Shown piece after piece: positions 26,311-35,511 of a stretch of DNA of 64,000 bases. The DNA comes from Photobacterium obscurum (GTDB lineage Bacteria > Pseudomonadota > Gammaproteobacteria > Enterobacterales > Vibrionaceae): contig NZ_JAKRRW010000019.1 of NCBI RefSeq assembly GCF_026191635.1, positions 50,984-114,983 of the forward strand, written 5' to 3'. The position numbers and the translations under genes were made by a program. Within the stretch, counting starts at the first letter, position 1, and the number at the start of each line of letters is the position of its first letter. The notes beneath the pieces are model-generated. The model had not been told where the DNA came from. It worked only from the letters and a program-made list of their open reading frames with translations, and did not search any database.

Positions 26311-28896
26311 CTATTGAGCCAAGAAGTCTTGGGCAAAGCGCTGGAGTACACCACCCGCCTCATAGACTGCCACTTCGTCTGCGGTATCAAGACGACATGT
26401 CACCGGTACGTCGACTTTTTCACCGTTGGCACGAGTGATGACCAAGGCCAAATCTGCGCCGGGCTGGATAGCACCGAGAACGTCGTATAGCTCGGTACCG
26501 TCCAGCTCCAGGGTGTTGCGATTAACACCTTGTTTAAACTGCAACGGTAGCACACCCATACCCACCAAATTCGTGCGGTGAATACGCTCAAATCCTTCGG
26601 CAACGATGGCTTCTACACCCGCCAAACGAACCCCTTTCGCCGCCCAGTCACGGGACGAGCCCTGACCATAATCCGCGCCAGCCACCACAATCAGAGGCTG
26701 TTTACGATTCATATAGGTTTCAATCGCCTCCCACATGCGAGTGACTTTGCCTTCCGGCTCAATGCGCGCCAACGAGCCCTGTACGACATCGCCATTCTCT
26801 TTGACCATTTCGTTGAACAGTTTCGGGTTAGCAAATGTAGCGCGCTGCGCCGTTAGGTGATCACCACGGTGTGTTGCATAGGAGTTGAAGTCCTCTTCCG
26901 GCACCCTCATCTTGGTCAGATATTCCCCTGCGGCACTGGAAGCCAAAATCGCATTGGATGGCGACAGATGGTCGGTCGTAATATTGTCGCCAAGTACCGC
27001 CAGCGGGCGCATACCCGACAGCGTTCGTTCACCCGCCAACGCCCCCTCCCAATAAGGCGGACGGCGAATATAGGTACTCATCGGACGCCAATCGTAAAGC
27101 GGGTTACTGTTATGCACATCGTCATTTAGCTTGAACATCTTAATGTAGACCTGATTGAACTGCTCCGGCTTAACGTACTTGCCGACAACCGCATCTATCT
27201 CTTCATCAGTAGGCCACAAATCATTGAGGTAAATAAGTTTGCCCTGACTATCCGTGCCCAGTGCATCACGCTCGATATCAAAGCGGATGGACCCCGCTAG
27301 CGCATAGGCAACGACCAGAGGCGGCGAGGCCAAAAACGCCTGCTTGGCATAAGGGTGGATACGGCCGTCAAAGTTACGGTTACCGGACAATACCGCGGTT
27401 GTATATAAGTCACGGTCAACGATCTCTTGCTGGATTTTTGGGTCCAGTGCACCGCTCATGCCGTTACAGGTAGTACAGGCGTAGGCGACAATCCCGAAAC
27501 CAAGCTTTTCCAGCTCCGGCAGCAGTCCGGCTTCTTCGAGATACAATTTGGCCACTTTCGACCCCGGTGCAAACGATGATTTCACCCAGGGCTTACGCAC
27601 CAGGCCCAGTTCATTGGCTTTCTTGGCTAACAAACCGGCTGCCACCACATTGCGCGGGTTACTGGTGTTGGTACAAGAGGTAATGGCCGCGATGATGACT
27701 GCGCCATCTGGCAGTTCGCCCTCTTTCTCTTCCCACTCACCGGAAATTCCTCGTGATGCGAGCTCTGAAGTTGGTAGTCGACGGTGAGGATTCGACGGTC
27801 CCGCCATGTTGCGAGACACTGTCGACAAATCGAATTCCAGCACTCGCTCGTAAACCGCGCTCTCCAGAGCGTCAGCCCACAAGCCGGTTTGCTTGGCGTA
27901 CAGTTCCACCAGCTCAACTTGCTGTTCTTCACGGCCTGTTAGTTTGAGGTAATTAATGGTCTGCTCATCGATATAGAACATCCCTGCCGTGGCGCCATAT
28001 TCCGGTGTCATATTGGAGATGGTGGCACGGTCACCGATGGTAAGATCTTTGGCCCCTTCGCCAAAGAATTCCAGATAGGATGAAACCACACGCTCGTTAC
28101 GAAGGAACTCGGTGATAGCAAGCACAATATCGGTAGCCGTGATGCCCGGCTGGCGTTTACCGGTCAGGTTGACACCGACAATATCCGGCAGACGCATCAT
28201 GGAAGGGCGACCCAGCATGACCGTCTCCGCTTCCAGACCACCCACCCCAATCGCTATCACACCTAGCGCATCGACGTGCGGTGTATGACTGTCAGTGCCG
28301 ACACACGTATCAGGGTAAGCAATACCGTTCTTGGCCTGAACCACGGGCGACATCTTCTCCAGATTAATCTGGTGCATAATGCCGTTACCCGCAGGGATCA
28401 CACTGACGTTTTCAAAGGCAGTTTTACACCATTCAATAAAGTGGAAACGATCCTCGTTGCGGCGCTCTTCTATCGCTCGGTTTTTATCAAATGCCTCGGG
28501 ATCAAAACCGGCATGCTCAACCGCCAGTGAATGATCGACAATTAACTGGGTTTCCACCACCGGATTGACTTTTGCCGGATTGCCTCCTTGATCGGCAATG
28601 GCATCACGCAGACCTGCCAAGTCTACCAAGGCCGTTTGGCCCAGAATGTCGTGACACACGACTCGCGCCGGATACCAAGGAAAATCAAGGTCGCGCTTGC
28701 GGTCGATGATCTGCTTCAGGCAGTCTGTCAGTGAGTCGGGATCACAGCGTCTGACCAGCTGTTCGGCCAACACGCGCGAGGTATAGGGAAGCGTCTCGTA
28801 GGCGCCGGGGGCTATCTCGTTGACGGCTTCTCGGGTATCAAAAAAATCCAGTCCGCTGCCTGCAAGAGGCTTACGGTACTTTGTATTCATATTCAT
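26311..28896 (-). CDS. acnD: Fe/S-dependent 2-methylisocitrate dehydratase AcnD
   Basis: Aconitase-family enzyme with a 4Fe-4S cluster that dehydrates 2-methylcitrate to 2-methylaconitate in the propionate pathway. The 861-residue product contains the aconitase signatures CVGTDSHTPHVDALG, TSCTNTSNPRNVVAAGLLAKKA and ACTTCNGMSG, giving the three cluster Cys, then the C-terminal swivelling domain with GADYGQGSSRDWAAKG. Its neighbours prpC and prpF distinguish it from housekeeping AcnA/AcnB. GGATGTAAGCT precedes the start. A strong hairpin lies between it and prpC. Confidence 0.95.
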   Translation of the reverse strand: MNMNTKYRKPLAGSGLDFFDTREAVNEIAPGAYETLPYTSRVLAEQLVRRCDPDSLTDCLKQIIDRKRDLDFPWYPARVVCHDILGQTALVDLAGLRDAIADQGGNPAKVNPVVETQLIVDHSLAVEHAGFDPEAFDKNRAIEERRNEDRFHFIEWCKTAFENVSVIPAGNGIMHQINLEKMSPVVQAKNGIAYPDTCVGTDSHTPHVDALGVIAIGVGGLEAETVMLGRPSMMRLPDIVGVNLTGKRQPGITATDIVLAITEFLRNERVVSSYLEFFGEGAKDLTIGDRATISNMTPEYGATAGMFYIDEQTINYLKLTGREEQQVELVELYAKQTGLWADALESAVYERVLEFDLSTVSRNMAGPSNPHRRLPTSELASRGISGEWEEKEGELPDGAVIIAAITSCTNTSNPRNVVAAGLLAKKANELGLVRKPWVKSSFAPGSKVAKLYLEEAGLLPELEKLGFGIVAYACTTCNGMSGALDPKIQQEIVDRDLYTTAVLSGNRNFDGRIHPYAKQAFLASPPLVVAYALAGSIRFDIERDALGTDSQGKLIYLNDLWPTDEEIDAVVGKYVKPEQFNQVYIKMFKLNDDVHNSNPLYDWRPMSTYIRRPPYWEGALAGERTLSGMRPLAVLGDNITTDHLSPSNAILASSAAGEYLTKMRVPEEDFNSYATHRGDHLTAQRATFANPKLFNEMVKENGDVVQGSLARIEPEGKVTRMWEAIETYMNRKQPLIVVAGADYGQGSSRDWAAKGVRLAGVEAIVAEGFERIHRTNLVGMGVLPLQFKQGVNRNTLELDGTELYDVLGAIQPGADLALVITRANGEKVDVPVTCRLDTADEVAVYEAGGVLQRFAQDFLAQ

Positions 28897-28944
28897 AGCT
28901 TACATCCGTGAATTTACTGCTCGCAGACCTATCTGGCGATGGGG

Positions 28945-28968
28945 CCTCCCCTGTTTCGTCAGGGGAGG
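28945..28968. other. Intercistronic hairpin between prpC and acnD
   Basis: CCTCCCCTG/CAGGGGAGG pairs perfectly over 9 bp around a 6-base loop, with no T-run. In the operon message it may stabilise the upstream prpC transcript or attenuate acnD. Confidence 0.55.
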
Positions 28969-29012
28969 GAGTTTGAAGGGATACGCCTTCACTCAAAGTC
29001 TGTATTTGAGAG

Positions 29013-30158
29013 TTAACTGCGCTCTTCAATTGGCAGCCAATCCTGATGCTCCGGTCCTTCGTAGTCGGCACTCGGACGGATAATCCGGTTATTGGCACGT
29101 TGCTCATATACATGGGCAGCCCAACCAGTGACCCGGCTCATGACAAAAATGGGGGTAAACAGCTTGGTCGGTACCCCCATGAAGTGATAAGCCGAGGCAT
29201 GGAAAAAGTCAGCATTACAAAACAGCCCTTTCTCCCGCTTCATCACCTGCTCGACTCGCTCTGAGACCGCATACAAATGGGTGTCGCCAACATCGGCAGA
29301 GAGTTTTTCCGACCATGCTTTAATTAAAGCATTACGGGGGTCAGATTCACGGTAAATCGCATGGCCAAAGCCCATAATTTTGTCTTTGTTGGCCAGCATC
29401 TCCATAATACCGGCCTCTGCCTCATCCGCTGTCTGCCACTGCTCGATCATTGCCATTGCCGCCTCATTGGCACCACCATGCAATGGACCGCGTAAACTAC
29501 CGATGGCAGCCGTAATACAGGAGTGAAGATCAGACAATGTTGACGCACAGACACGAGCGGTAAACGTCGAAGCATTAAACTCATGCTCGGCGTACAGAAC
29601 CAGCGAGCAATGCATGACCTGCTTGTGAAGTTCTGACGGCGCTTTGCCAGTCAGCATTTCGAGGAAGTAGCCACCAATGCTGTCCTGACTGCTATTAGCG
29701 GTATCGATACGGACACCGTCATGACTGTAGCGATACCAGTAACAGATAATGGCCGGTAGCATGGCTAGCAAGGTATCGGTTTTCTTATCCTGCTCAGCAA
29801 ACTCAAGCTCCTGATCGAGATTACCCAGCATTGAACAACCGGTACGCATCACATCCATCGGGTGAGCGTCAGCAGGGATCGCTTCCAGCACCTGACACAA
29901 TGCAGATGGCAAACCGCGGGCTTTCTTCAATACCTGCTTGTAACTATCCAGTTCTGCCTGAGTCGGTAACTTACCCTTGAGTAGCAAATAAGCCACTTCT
30001 TCAAACTCGGCATGATTGGCCAAATCGGTGATATCGTAGCCACGGTAAGTCAACCCTGTGCCTGTCTTGCCTACGGTACATAATGCCGTGGTACCAGCAC
30101 TCTGGCCACGCAGTCCTGCTCCACTCAACTTCTTATCAGCTACGGCTATCGCAGTCAT
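29013..30158 (-). CDS. prpC: 2-methylcitrate synthase
   Basis: Cytoplasmic enzyme that condenses propionyl-CoA with oxaloacetate to 2-methylcitrate (EC 2.3.3.5). The 381-residue product is a short-type citrate synthase: TYRGYDITDLANHAEFEEVAYLLL, ALYAEHEFNASTF-like segment with the catalytic His, GPLHGGANEAAM, IMGFGHAIYRESDPR, and the C-terminal GWAAHVYEQR. Length and context favour PrpC over GltA (about 427). AAGGAG is visible before the start. It is followed by acnD after 116 bases. Confidence 0.95.
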   Translation of the reverse strand: MTAIAVADKKLSGAGLRGQSAGTTALCTVGKTGTGLTYRGYDITDLANHAEFEEVAYLLLKGKLPTQAELDSYKQVLKKARGLPSALCQVLEAIPADAHPMDVMRTGCSMLGNLDQELEFAEQDKKTDTLLAMLPAIICYWYRYSHDGVRIDTANSSQDSIGGYFLEMLTGKAPSELHKQVMHCSLVLYAEHEFNASTFTARVCASTLSDLHSCITAAIGSLRGPLHGGANEAAMAMIEQWQTADEAEAGIMEMLANKDKIMGFGHAIYRESDPRNALIKAWSEKLSADVGDTHLYAVSERVEQVMKREKGLFCNADFFHASAYHFMGVPTKLFTPIFVMSRVTGWAAHVYEQRANNRIIRPSADYEGPEHQDWLPIEERS

Positions 30159-30449
30159 AGCAGACTCCTTATTTTGTTCACGTTATTCCTTTGTCATTTC
30201 GCTGGCTGCAGGTGACAAAATCCCTCACAGCCATCGAAATGGCAGCGACAAAATCGGTACTAATTAATCCGTTTTAGTAAGTAATATTATTGGTTTAGCT
30301 TTTTCTTGGGTTTCCGCTTATTTTAGCGAGGTGGCTTCCCTGCCTATTCTTATTATTTACATTGCATTCTTCAGGCTATATTTAATCAATAATATCAAAG
30401 GGTAATGTTATTATTTTCATTTTCCAGCCAACTTATTATTAGTCTTTAT
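30159..30449. other. Intergenic gap between prpB and prpC
   Basis: A 291-base AT-rich gap inside the prp cluster with no clear terminator, gene or ATTGTNNACAAT operator. Either a long untranslated spacer or a second promoter for prpC is possible. Confidence 0.5.
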
Positions 30450-31325
30450 TCAACTTTTATTTTCGCTGAATAGCCTATCCAGCTTCTGTTCATAGTCGTG
30501 GTAACCCAGATAATGGTAAAGCTGTTCACGGGTTTGCATCTGATCCACCACATTGCGCTGATGGCCGTCTTTTCTTATATGCTGATAGACATTCAGCGCC
30601 GCCTGGTTCATCGCCCGGAACGCGGACAACGGGTACAGCACCATATCGACACCGCATTCTGCCAGCTCTTCGCCACTGAACAGCGGCGTTTGGCCGAACT
30701 CGGTAATATTGGCCAGGATCGGCACCTTCACGGCATCAGCAAACTGCTGGTACTGCTCAAGGGTGTTAATAGCCTCGGGGAAAATCATATCTGCGCCAGC
30801 CTCGACACAGGCTATCGCCCGCTCTATCGCCGCATCCATACCTTCCACCGCCAGTGCATCGGTACGTGCCATAATGACAAAGTCTTCATCCACCCGCGCA
30901 TCGACCGCAGCCTTGATACGATCAACCATTTCCTCCTGGCTCACAATGGCCTTGTTCGGGCGGTGACCGCAGCGTTTTTGCGCTACCTGATCTTCCATGT
31001 GTACCGCCGCCGCTCCTGCTCGCTCCATCTCCTTAATGGTACGGGCAATATTGAATGCTCCACCAAAGCCGGTATCGATATCGACCAACAGCGGCAAAGT
31101 CGTTGCAGCGGTAATTCGGCGCACATCTTCCAGCACATCGTTTAAGGTTGTGATCCCCAGATCCGGCAGACCATATGAGGCATTGGCAATCCCGCCACCT
31201 GACAGATATATGGCCTGATGTCCGACCTGCTCTGCCATCATGGCGCAGTAAGGGTTAACGGTGCCGACAATCTGCAACGGATGGTTGGCAGCAACAGCAT
31301 GCCGGAAGCTTTTCCCTGGACTCAT
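30450..31325 (-). CDS. prpB: 2-methylisocitrate lyase
   Basis: Cytoplasmic enzyme that cleaves 2-methylisocitrate to pyruvate and succinate (EC 4.1.3.30), the last step of the cycle. The 291-residue product shows the isocitrate-lyase-superfamily features: LSGGGIANASYGLPDLG, VDIDTGFGG with a metal-binding Asp, and the catalytic Cys119 in KRCGHRPNK. Its ATG overlaps the stop of the GntR regulator (ATGA), so the two are translationally coupled. Confidence 0.96.
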   Translation of the reverse strand: MSPGKSFRHAVAANHPLQIVGTVNPYCAMMAEQVGHQAIYLSGGGIANASYGLPDLGITTLNDVLEDVRRITAATTLPLLVDIDTGFGGAFNIARTIKEMERAGAAAVHMEDQVAQKRCGHRPNKAIVSQEEMVDRIKAAVDARVDEDFVIMARTDALAVEGMDAAIERAIACVEAGADMIFPEAINTLEQYQQFADAVKVPILANITEFGQTPLFSGEELAECGVDMVLYPLSAFRAMNQAALNVYQHIRKDGHQRNVVDQMQTREQLYHYLGYHDYEQKLDRLFSENKS

Positions 31326-32113
31326 GAGGCTATCTCCTTATCATCTTTCAGTTGTTGTTCAATCAGCAGACGGCTTCGCATGATATGACGTCGCATCAGC
31401 ATTTCCGCCAGCTCTCCATCTCTTTCCCGCAGCGCGGCAAGCAAATGGAAGTGTTCACTCAAAGCCTGTTGTGGACGCGAATGCGAACGCTGAGACTGAT
31501 AGCGATACATTCGGAGCAAGTGATAGAGTTCATCACACAACAAGCTGATTAATTTGCTATTTCGACTGGCTTTGATAATCCGGTAGTGAAAATCAAAATC
31601 ACCCTGCTGATGGAAATAGGAGGCACCATCAACCTGTTCGATATGCTGCTGATGGGTTTCCAGCAACTGCTGCAGAGCATTAATTTCTTTGTCTGTAATA
31701 TGAATACACGCCAGACGAGCAGCCATGCCTTCCAGGGCTTCTCGTACCGAGTAAATTTCAATCAATTTTTCCTGAGTCAAGGCGACCACTCGCGCTCCCA
31801 CATGGGGGACGCGTTCCATCAGTCCCAGAGACTCTACCCGCATCATCGCTTCACGCAGCGGACCTCGGCTTACGCCAAAACGGCGGGCTAACTCGGGCTC
31901 TGAGATCTTGCTGCCTGCCGGATAGTCACCATTCACGATTAAATCAATCAACTGTTCTGTCAGGTTCTCTGACTTGGTGAGCTCCTTTGCACCTAAATCC
32001 TTAGCGGTCGAATCCTTGGAAGCCATATCCTGGCTAACGGGATTATTCGCAATCCCGTGCTCAGCAGGATTGTCGACAGTTTCAAATACTACTTCTTGTT
32101 TGGTCATCATCAT
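31322..32113 (-). CDS. prpR: GntR-family (FCD) regulator of the methylcitrate operon
   Basis: Probable repressor of the prp operon. The 263-residue product has a variable polar N-terminus (about 45 residues), then a winged helix-turn-helix (LIVNGDYPAGSKISEPELARRFGVSRGPLREAMMRVESLGL) described here by residues 55-95, and an FCD domain starting at YSVREALEGMAARLA. It differs from the sigma-54-dependent PrpR of enterobacteria; GntR-type PrpR is known from Vibrionales and Shewanella prp clusters. The start is one of three tandem ATGs (32105-32113), and an ATTGTCAACAAT operator overlaps the first of them. It overlaps prpB by 4 bases. Confidence 0.88.
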   Translation of the reverse strand: MMMTKQEVVFETVDNPAEHGIANNPVSQDMASKDSTAKDLGAKELTKSENLTEQLIDLIVNGDYPAGSKISEPELARRFGVSRGPLREAMMRVESLGLMERVPHVGARVVALTQEKLIEIYSVREALEGMAARLACIHITDKEINALQQLLETHQQHIEQVDGASYFHQQGDFDFHYRIIKASRNSKLISLLCDELYHLLRMYRYQSQRSHSRPQQALSEHFHLLAALRERDGELAEMLMRRHIMRSRLLIEQQLKDDKEIAS

Positions 32114-32123
32114 TGTCAACAAT
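32112..32123. promoter_or_regulatory. Candidate PrpR operator overlapping the prpR start
   Basis: ATTGTCAACAAT overlaps the first ATG of prpR. It is one of three related copies within 107 bases, consistent with autoregulation. Confidence 0.6.
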
Positions 32124-32173
32124 TGATCAACTTATGAACAAATCTAGCTTCAAAATCGGCTTCTATCAAGTTA

Positions 32174-32218
32174 ATTGTTAACAATATGTATTAGACCTTA
32201 GTCTAGATTGTTGACAGC
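32174..32218. promoter_or_regulatory. Two further candidate PrpR operators
   Basis: ATTGTTAACAAT (32174-32185) is a perfect palindrome and ATTGTTGACAGC (32207-32218) is a weaker copy. Both lie upstream of the prpR-prpB start, where a GntR repressor would act. Confidence 0.6.
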
Positions 32219-32395
32219 ATGAGGAGAAAGAAAGGCGCAATACTCTTCAATACAAAGGAGGAAGCAAACAACATTCTTACTAGATTACTCCCGCACCTCA
32301 TATTGCCCCCAAAATTTAAGTTCAAGGGAGAACACGAAAAACACTAGAAAACAGCCACACTTTGTTACAGGGTCACAAAACCAATTCAATATGCC

Positions 32396-33592
32396 TTATT
32401 CCCGCTTAGAGTATTCATCCGTTGAATTGGAGAAATTTATGGGATTGTCTTTAGAGGAAAGTGAAACGGCTGGTGCTGTATATACTTCAATACCCAGCAA
32501 GGAAGCAACTAAGAGGCATTCCAGTCCAAATGGGAAGTAGCCGGCATAGCCCAACAAAGGCATTTCAAACAGATGGAAACGGTCCACGAATGGAATGTTG
32601 TACTTCCAGGGAGCCATCCCGCCGTAGTTCCATAGCTCCCAACATAAGCCACATTGCAAGCTGGCCAGAGCCGGCAGACAGAAGGGGCGCCAGTCTCCTT
32701 CCTGCAGTGAAGAAAAGACAGTCCGTTTCCCTGACAGAACCTGTAGCGACAGCAATACAATCAATGGCGATACCCAGACCAAGGGGTAGAAAGAGCCCGG
32801 CCATGCTCCCAAAGCAAATAAAGACAGAGTAGAAACGACCAATCCAATGACGGCAAACACCCGGGGATATGGCACCCTGAGCACCCAATAGTGGGTATAG
32901 GCACGATGCATGCGATGGAAAGTTGCCATCCAGTAGACAGTACTTAGTACAGCAGGAAGCACGGTTGAAAAAGACAGGCTGGCGGTCAGAATGCGGGTCA
33001 ACGGAGAAATAGGCGGTCCCAGGTAGTACCAGTTATGCACGAAGTGGTTGAGATATTCGAAGAACCACCAAAACAGTGCGCTGGCGGGAAAGAGTAATAA
33101 AAATTTACCTGGCTGTTCTAGCATTAGGCAGCTTCCGCTACGTCTCACCCCCAAGGCATTTAATAGCAATATATAGCCAAGCCAGAGTGGCGTGAAACTA
33201 TAGCGTTGCCAGCCGCTTTGTGTATCGATATTCGCCCAGGCCAGTGACCAGCTCAAGGCGATCAGCACGATACCCAGCCATCCCCACCATGGAAACGGGA
33301 ATAGCTGAGAAGCCGAACTCCCCGGCGTGCGCACCAGACGATAAAGAAAAGGCAGTATGCAGACCAGGATCAATAAGGAGAGTAAGATAAATATTGGCCA
33401 GGAAAAAGGAGGATGCTCCACATAGAGCGTCGAAGGCTGCAGGCTCAGGTACTGTGGCAGCGACTTACCGGTGAGGATGGCACCAGCCAGGGGGGGCAAT
33501 ATCAAAAGCCCGGCAGCAACTATGGCCCACGCAGTCCATATCCACCACTTTGACTTCCCCGCAACCTTATGCCCAAAAGCCATGATTACCAT
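32396..33592 (-). CDS. Polytopic membrane protein of unknown function
   Basis: I do not recognise a named family. The 398-residue product has about nine hydrophobic segments and is rich in Trp (more than 20), notably ALFWWFFEYLNHFVHNWYYLG and LCWELWNYGG. An alternative start three codons in (33583) is equally plausible. No signal peptide is distinct from the first helix. It lies beyond the prp regulatory region on the same strand as the OprB-type porin 70 bases upstream, and may be expressed with it. Conserved His/Trp/Glu in membrane segments could mark an active or cofactor site, but this is speculation. Confidence 0.6.
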   Translation of the reverse strand: MVIMAFGHKVAGKSKWWIWTAWAIVAAGLLILPPLAGAILTGKSLPQYLSLQPSTLYVEHPPFSWPIFILLSLLILVCILPFLYRLVRTPGSSASQLFPFPWWGWLGIVLIALSWSLAWANIDTQSGWQRYSFTPLWLGYILLLNALGVRRSGSCLMLEQPGKFLLLFPASALFWWFFEYLNHFVHNWYYLGPPISPLTRILTASLSFSTVLPAVLSTVYWMATFHRMHRAYTHYWVLRVPYPRVFAVIGLVVSTLSLFALGAWPGSFYPLVWVSPLIVLLSLQVLSGKRTVFSSLQEGDWRPFCLPALASLQCGLCWELWNYGGMAPWKYNIPFVDRFHLFEMPLLGYAGYFPFGLECLLVASLLGIEVYTAPAVSLSSKDNPINFSNSTDEYSKRE

Positions 33593-33661
33593 CCCTAATA
33601 ATTGAATGATACCGCTTACGTCAGCTTAGCTGATTACGCTGCACAGACCTTAAATTGTCTT

Positions 33662-34903
33662 TTAGATAAATATGCGAGCTCTCACACCAAATACCCATGC
33701 GCTACTTTCATTAGAAAAAGCAGGATCTTTAATATATTGAATATCAGGTGCGATTTGTAAATGCTCACCAAACTGCATGTTGTAATATAGCTCTGTGGTG
33801 TATTGTTCATCGCTACCAAAAGCAACTTCATTGGTTTCTGCCCAGTTAACAGCGAAACCTAGATTATTTGTTGATTTACCTAAACCAAAATAACCTAAGC
33901 CAACACTGATCGACTTGTCATAAAGGGCAACATCCCCTTCAGAGAAACCGCCGCGAATAAAAGGCATAATCTGCGGCGTCACAAAGTAACTGGCAGAGAA
34001 GTTGATACCTTTACCGCCTTCTCCTGTTGCGTTGCTATGACGTGTGTTTTCACCAAAATCCCACAATGTAATATGTACATTGTCGGTATAGATTTGGTCT
34101 TGAGAAACGGTCCAACCCAGCTCTAAGGCTGTAAAAAATTCACTCTCATCAAAGGCAGTTTTAAATCCGTCGAATATGTCCTTCGATTTACCGTTAGCAT
34201 CCGCTAGAGAAGCTATCACATAAATATTATCGGTAACCATATGGCCTGCAGATATTGCCAATACACCTTCATCAGGTATTCCCATCGCACCAGAGCCAGT
34301 TGAGAATGCTAGATTTGTAAAACCATCTAAAGGGTTTGCTAACGCATAAGTATCTACGTAATCAGTAACGTCTTGCCACCCGACTTTAACTGATGTTCTC
34401 CCACCATTAAATTTTTGCTTCCAATGAAGATTAGTTACTAAGAAACCTACGTCACTGTAGATAGAGCCAATCATTCCTATATAACCTAAACCTTCCGGTC
34501 CTCCCGTAAAGTCATCGCTAAAAGTAATACCCGAAACAGGTGTTTCCGTATATCCATGACGATGACCAACTTTCCAAACAATGCCGCCAAAAGTTTCTGA
34601 TTGGTTACCCAGCAAATTCCATTCGCCATATAACTGAACCAAACCAGAGGCCCTTTCGACATTGTTACCAAGAGAGCCGTCGGGAGATGTTAGTCCAATG
34701 GAACTGTACTCCAACCCAAAAGTGAAACCATCACTAGCTAATTGTTCGCGCCACGAAGCTTTTGAAAGTGGCTGCTGTGAAATTTTACTCTCGACAGACC
34801 CCGGTCCTCCTAAATCGCTACTTAAGGCCGAAGGTATTATAGATAGTGATGAAAATATGATACAAAGCTTGGTTAATCGATGGTTCATCTTATTGACACT
34901 CAT
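33662..34903 (-). CDS. Carbohydrate-selective porin, OprB family
   Basis: Outer-membrane porin expected to admit sugars or organic acids. The 413-residue product has a signal peptide ending near PSALS, then GGPGSVESKISQQPLSKASWREQLASDGFTFGLEY, positions about 32-66, typical of the OprB N-terminus, repeated barrel strands, and a C-terminus WVFGVRARIFI. The start could also be the second ATG at 34888 (MNHRL), which follows GAGTG. The nearby membrane protein and the prp operon do not indicate the substrate. Confidence 0.82.
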   Translation of the reverse strand: MSVNKMNHRLTKLCIIFSSLSIIPSALSSDLGGPGSVESKISQQPLSKASWREQLASDGFTFGLEYSSIGLTSPDGSLGNNVERASGLVQLYGEWNLLGNQSETFGGIVWKVGHRHGYTETPVSGITFSDDFTGGPEGLGYIGMIGSIYSDVGFLVTNLHWKQKFNGGRTSVKVGWQDVTDYVDTYALANPLDGFTNLAFSTGSGAMGIPDEGVLAISAGHMVTDNIYVIASLADANGKSKDIFDGFKTAFDESEFFTALELGWTVSQDQIYTDNVHITLWDFGENTRHSNATGEGGKGINFSASYFVTPQIMPFIRGGFSEGDVALYDKSISVGLGYFGLGKSTNNLGFAVNWAETNEVAFGSDEQYTTELYYNMQFGEHLQIAPDIQYIKDPAFSNESSAWVFGVRARIFI

Positions 34904-35220
34904 TTAACAGTTACAGTCTAACTGAGTGTATTGATCTTTAATCACAAGAATTTACCATTGGACGACACTTAGCACGCTGGCAACAATCATCTATAACGAC
35001 TTACATCGCCGGTGCATCAAACCCTACCCCAATGCCTGTTTAAACGAGAATCATAGACAACAGGTGGTCAAGTGTGGAGATCAAGAGGGACACTTAATGA
35101 TTGTTTGGCTCCGATGTTTCAATATCCACATATAAAAATACGGGCGAAATACGTATTACATCAATGATTGACTACCCAAGATCTCTTAGACTGGTGGAAA
35201 TATTTCCATCAGTATAGATT
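34904..35220. other. Intergenic region between divergent porin and NifW-like genes
   Basis: No gene, repeat or clear binding site recognised. It presumably holds both promoters. Confidence 0.55.
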
Positions 35221-35496
35221 ATGAGCCAAACCGATATTCGCCAAACTATCGCCAGTTTTACTTCAATAGAGCAAGCGTTAGAGTATTTCGAAATTGACTT
35301 TGATAGCCGCTTTATCGACGAATACCGTACACAATTGGTGAAGCGCTTTAACGGATACTTGATAATTGCAAAACCAGATGACTGGTTTTCAGCCCGTCGC
35401 GCACTTAAAAATGCATATTGCAAAGTACAGCGAAGTCGTTTGGATCCCCACACCCGCTCTGCCTGTCGAGGGTGTACTTCGTGTCAACGTCGTTAA
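35221..35496 (+). CDS. NifW-family-like small protein
   Basis: A 91-residue soluble protein that resembles the nitrogenase-protective NifW family in its core: a sequence about residues 15-40 with IEQALEYFEIDFDSRFIDE, then VKRFNGYLI and a later AYCKVQRS segment. The C-terminus is a Cys/Arg-rich tail, CRGCTSCQRR, with three Cys suitable for metal or redox chemistry. No nif genes are visible in the window, so the nitrogenase role is doubtful and the family probably has a broader function. No strong ribosome site is seen before the ATG. The family call rests on remembered pattern similarity. Confidence 0.6.
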   Translation: MSQTDIRQTIASFTSIEQALEYFEIDFDSRFIDEYRTQLVKRFNGYLIIAKPDDWFSARRALKNAYCKVQRSRLDPHTRSACRGCTSCQRR

Positions 35497-35511
35497 ATTA
35501 GAGCAGAATCA

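Noticed and set aside
30498..31145. 215-codon plus-strand frame opposite prpB
   Set aside because: Antisense shadow; prpB is certain.
32340..32381. CRP box near GTTACAGGGTCACA
   Set aside because: The spacer is five bases and the left half is mismatched.
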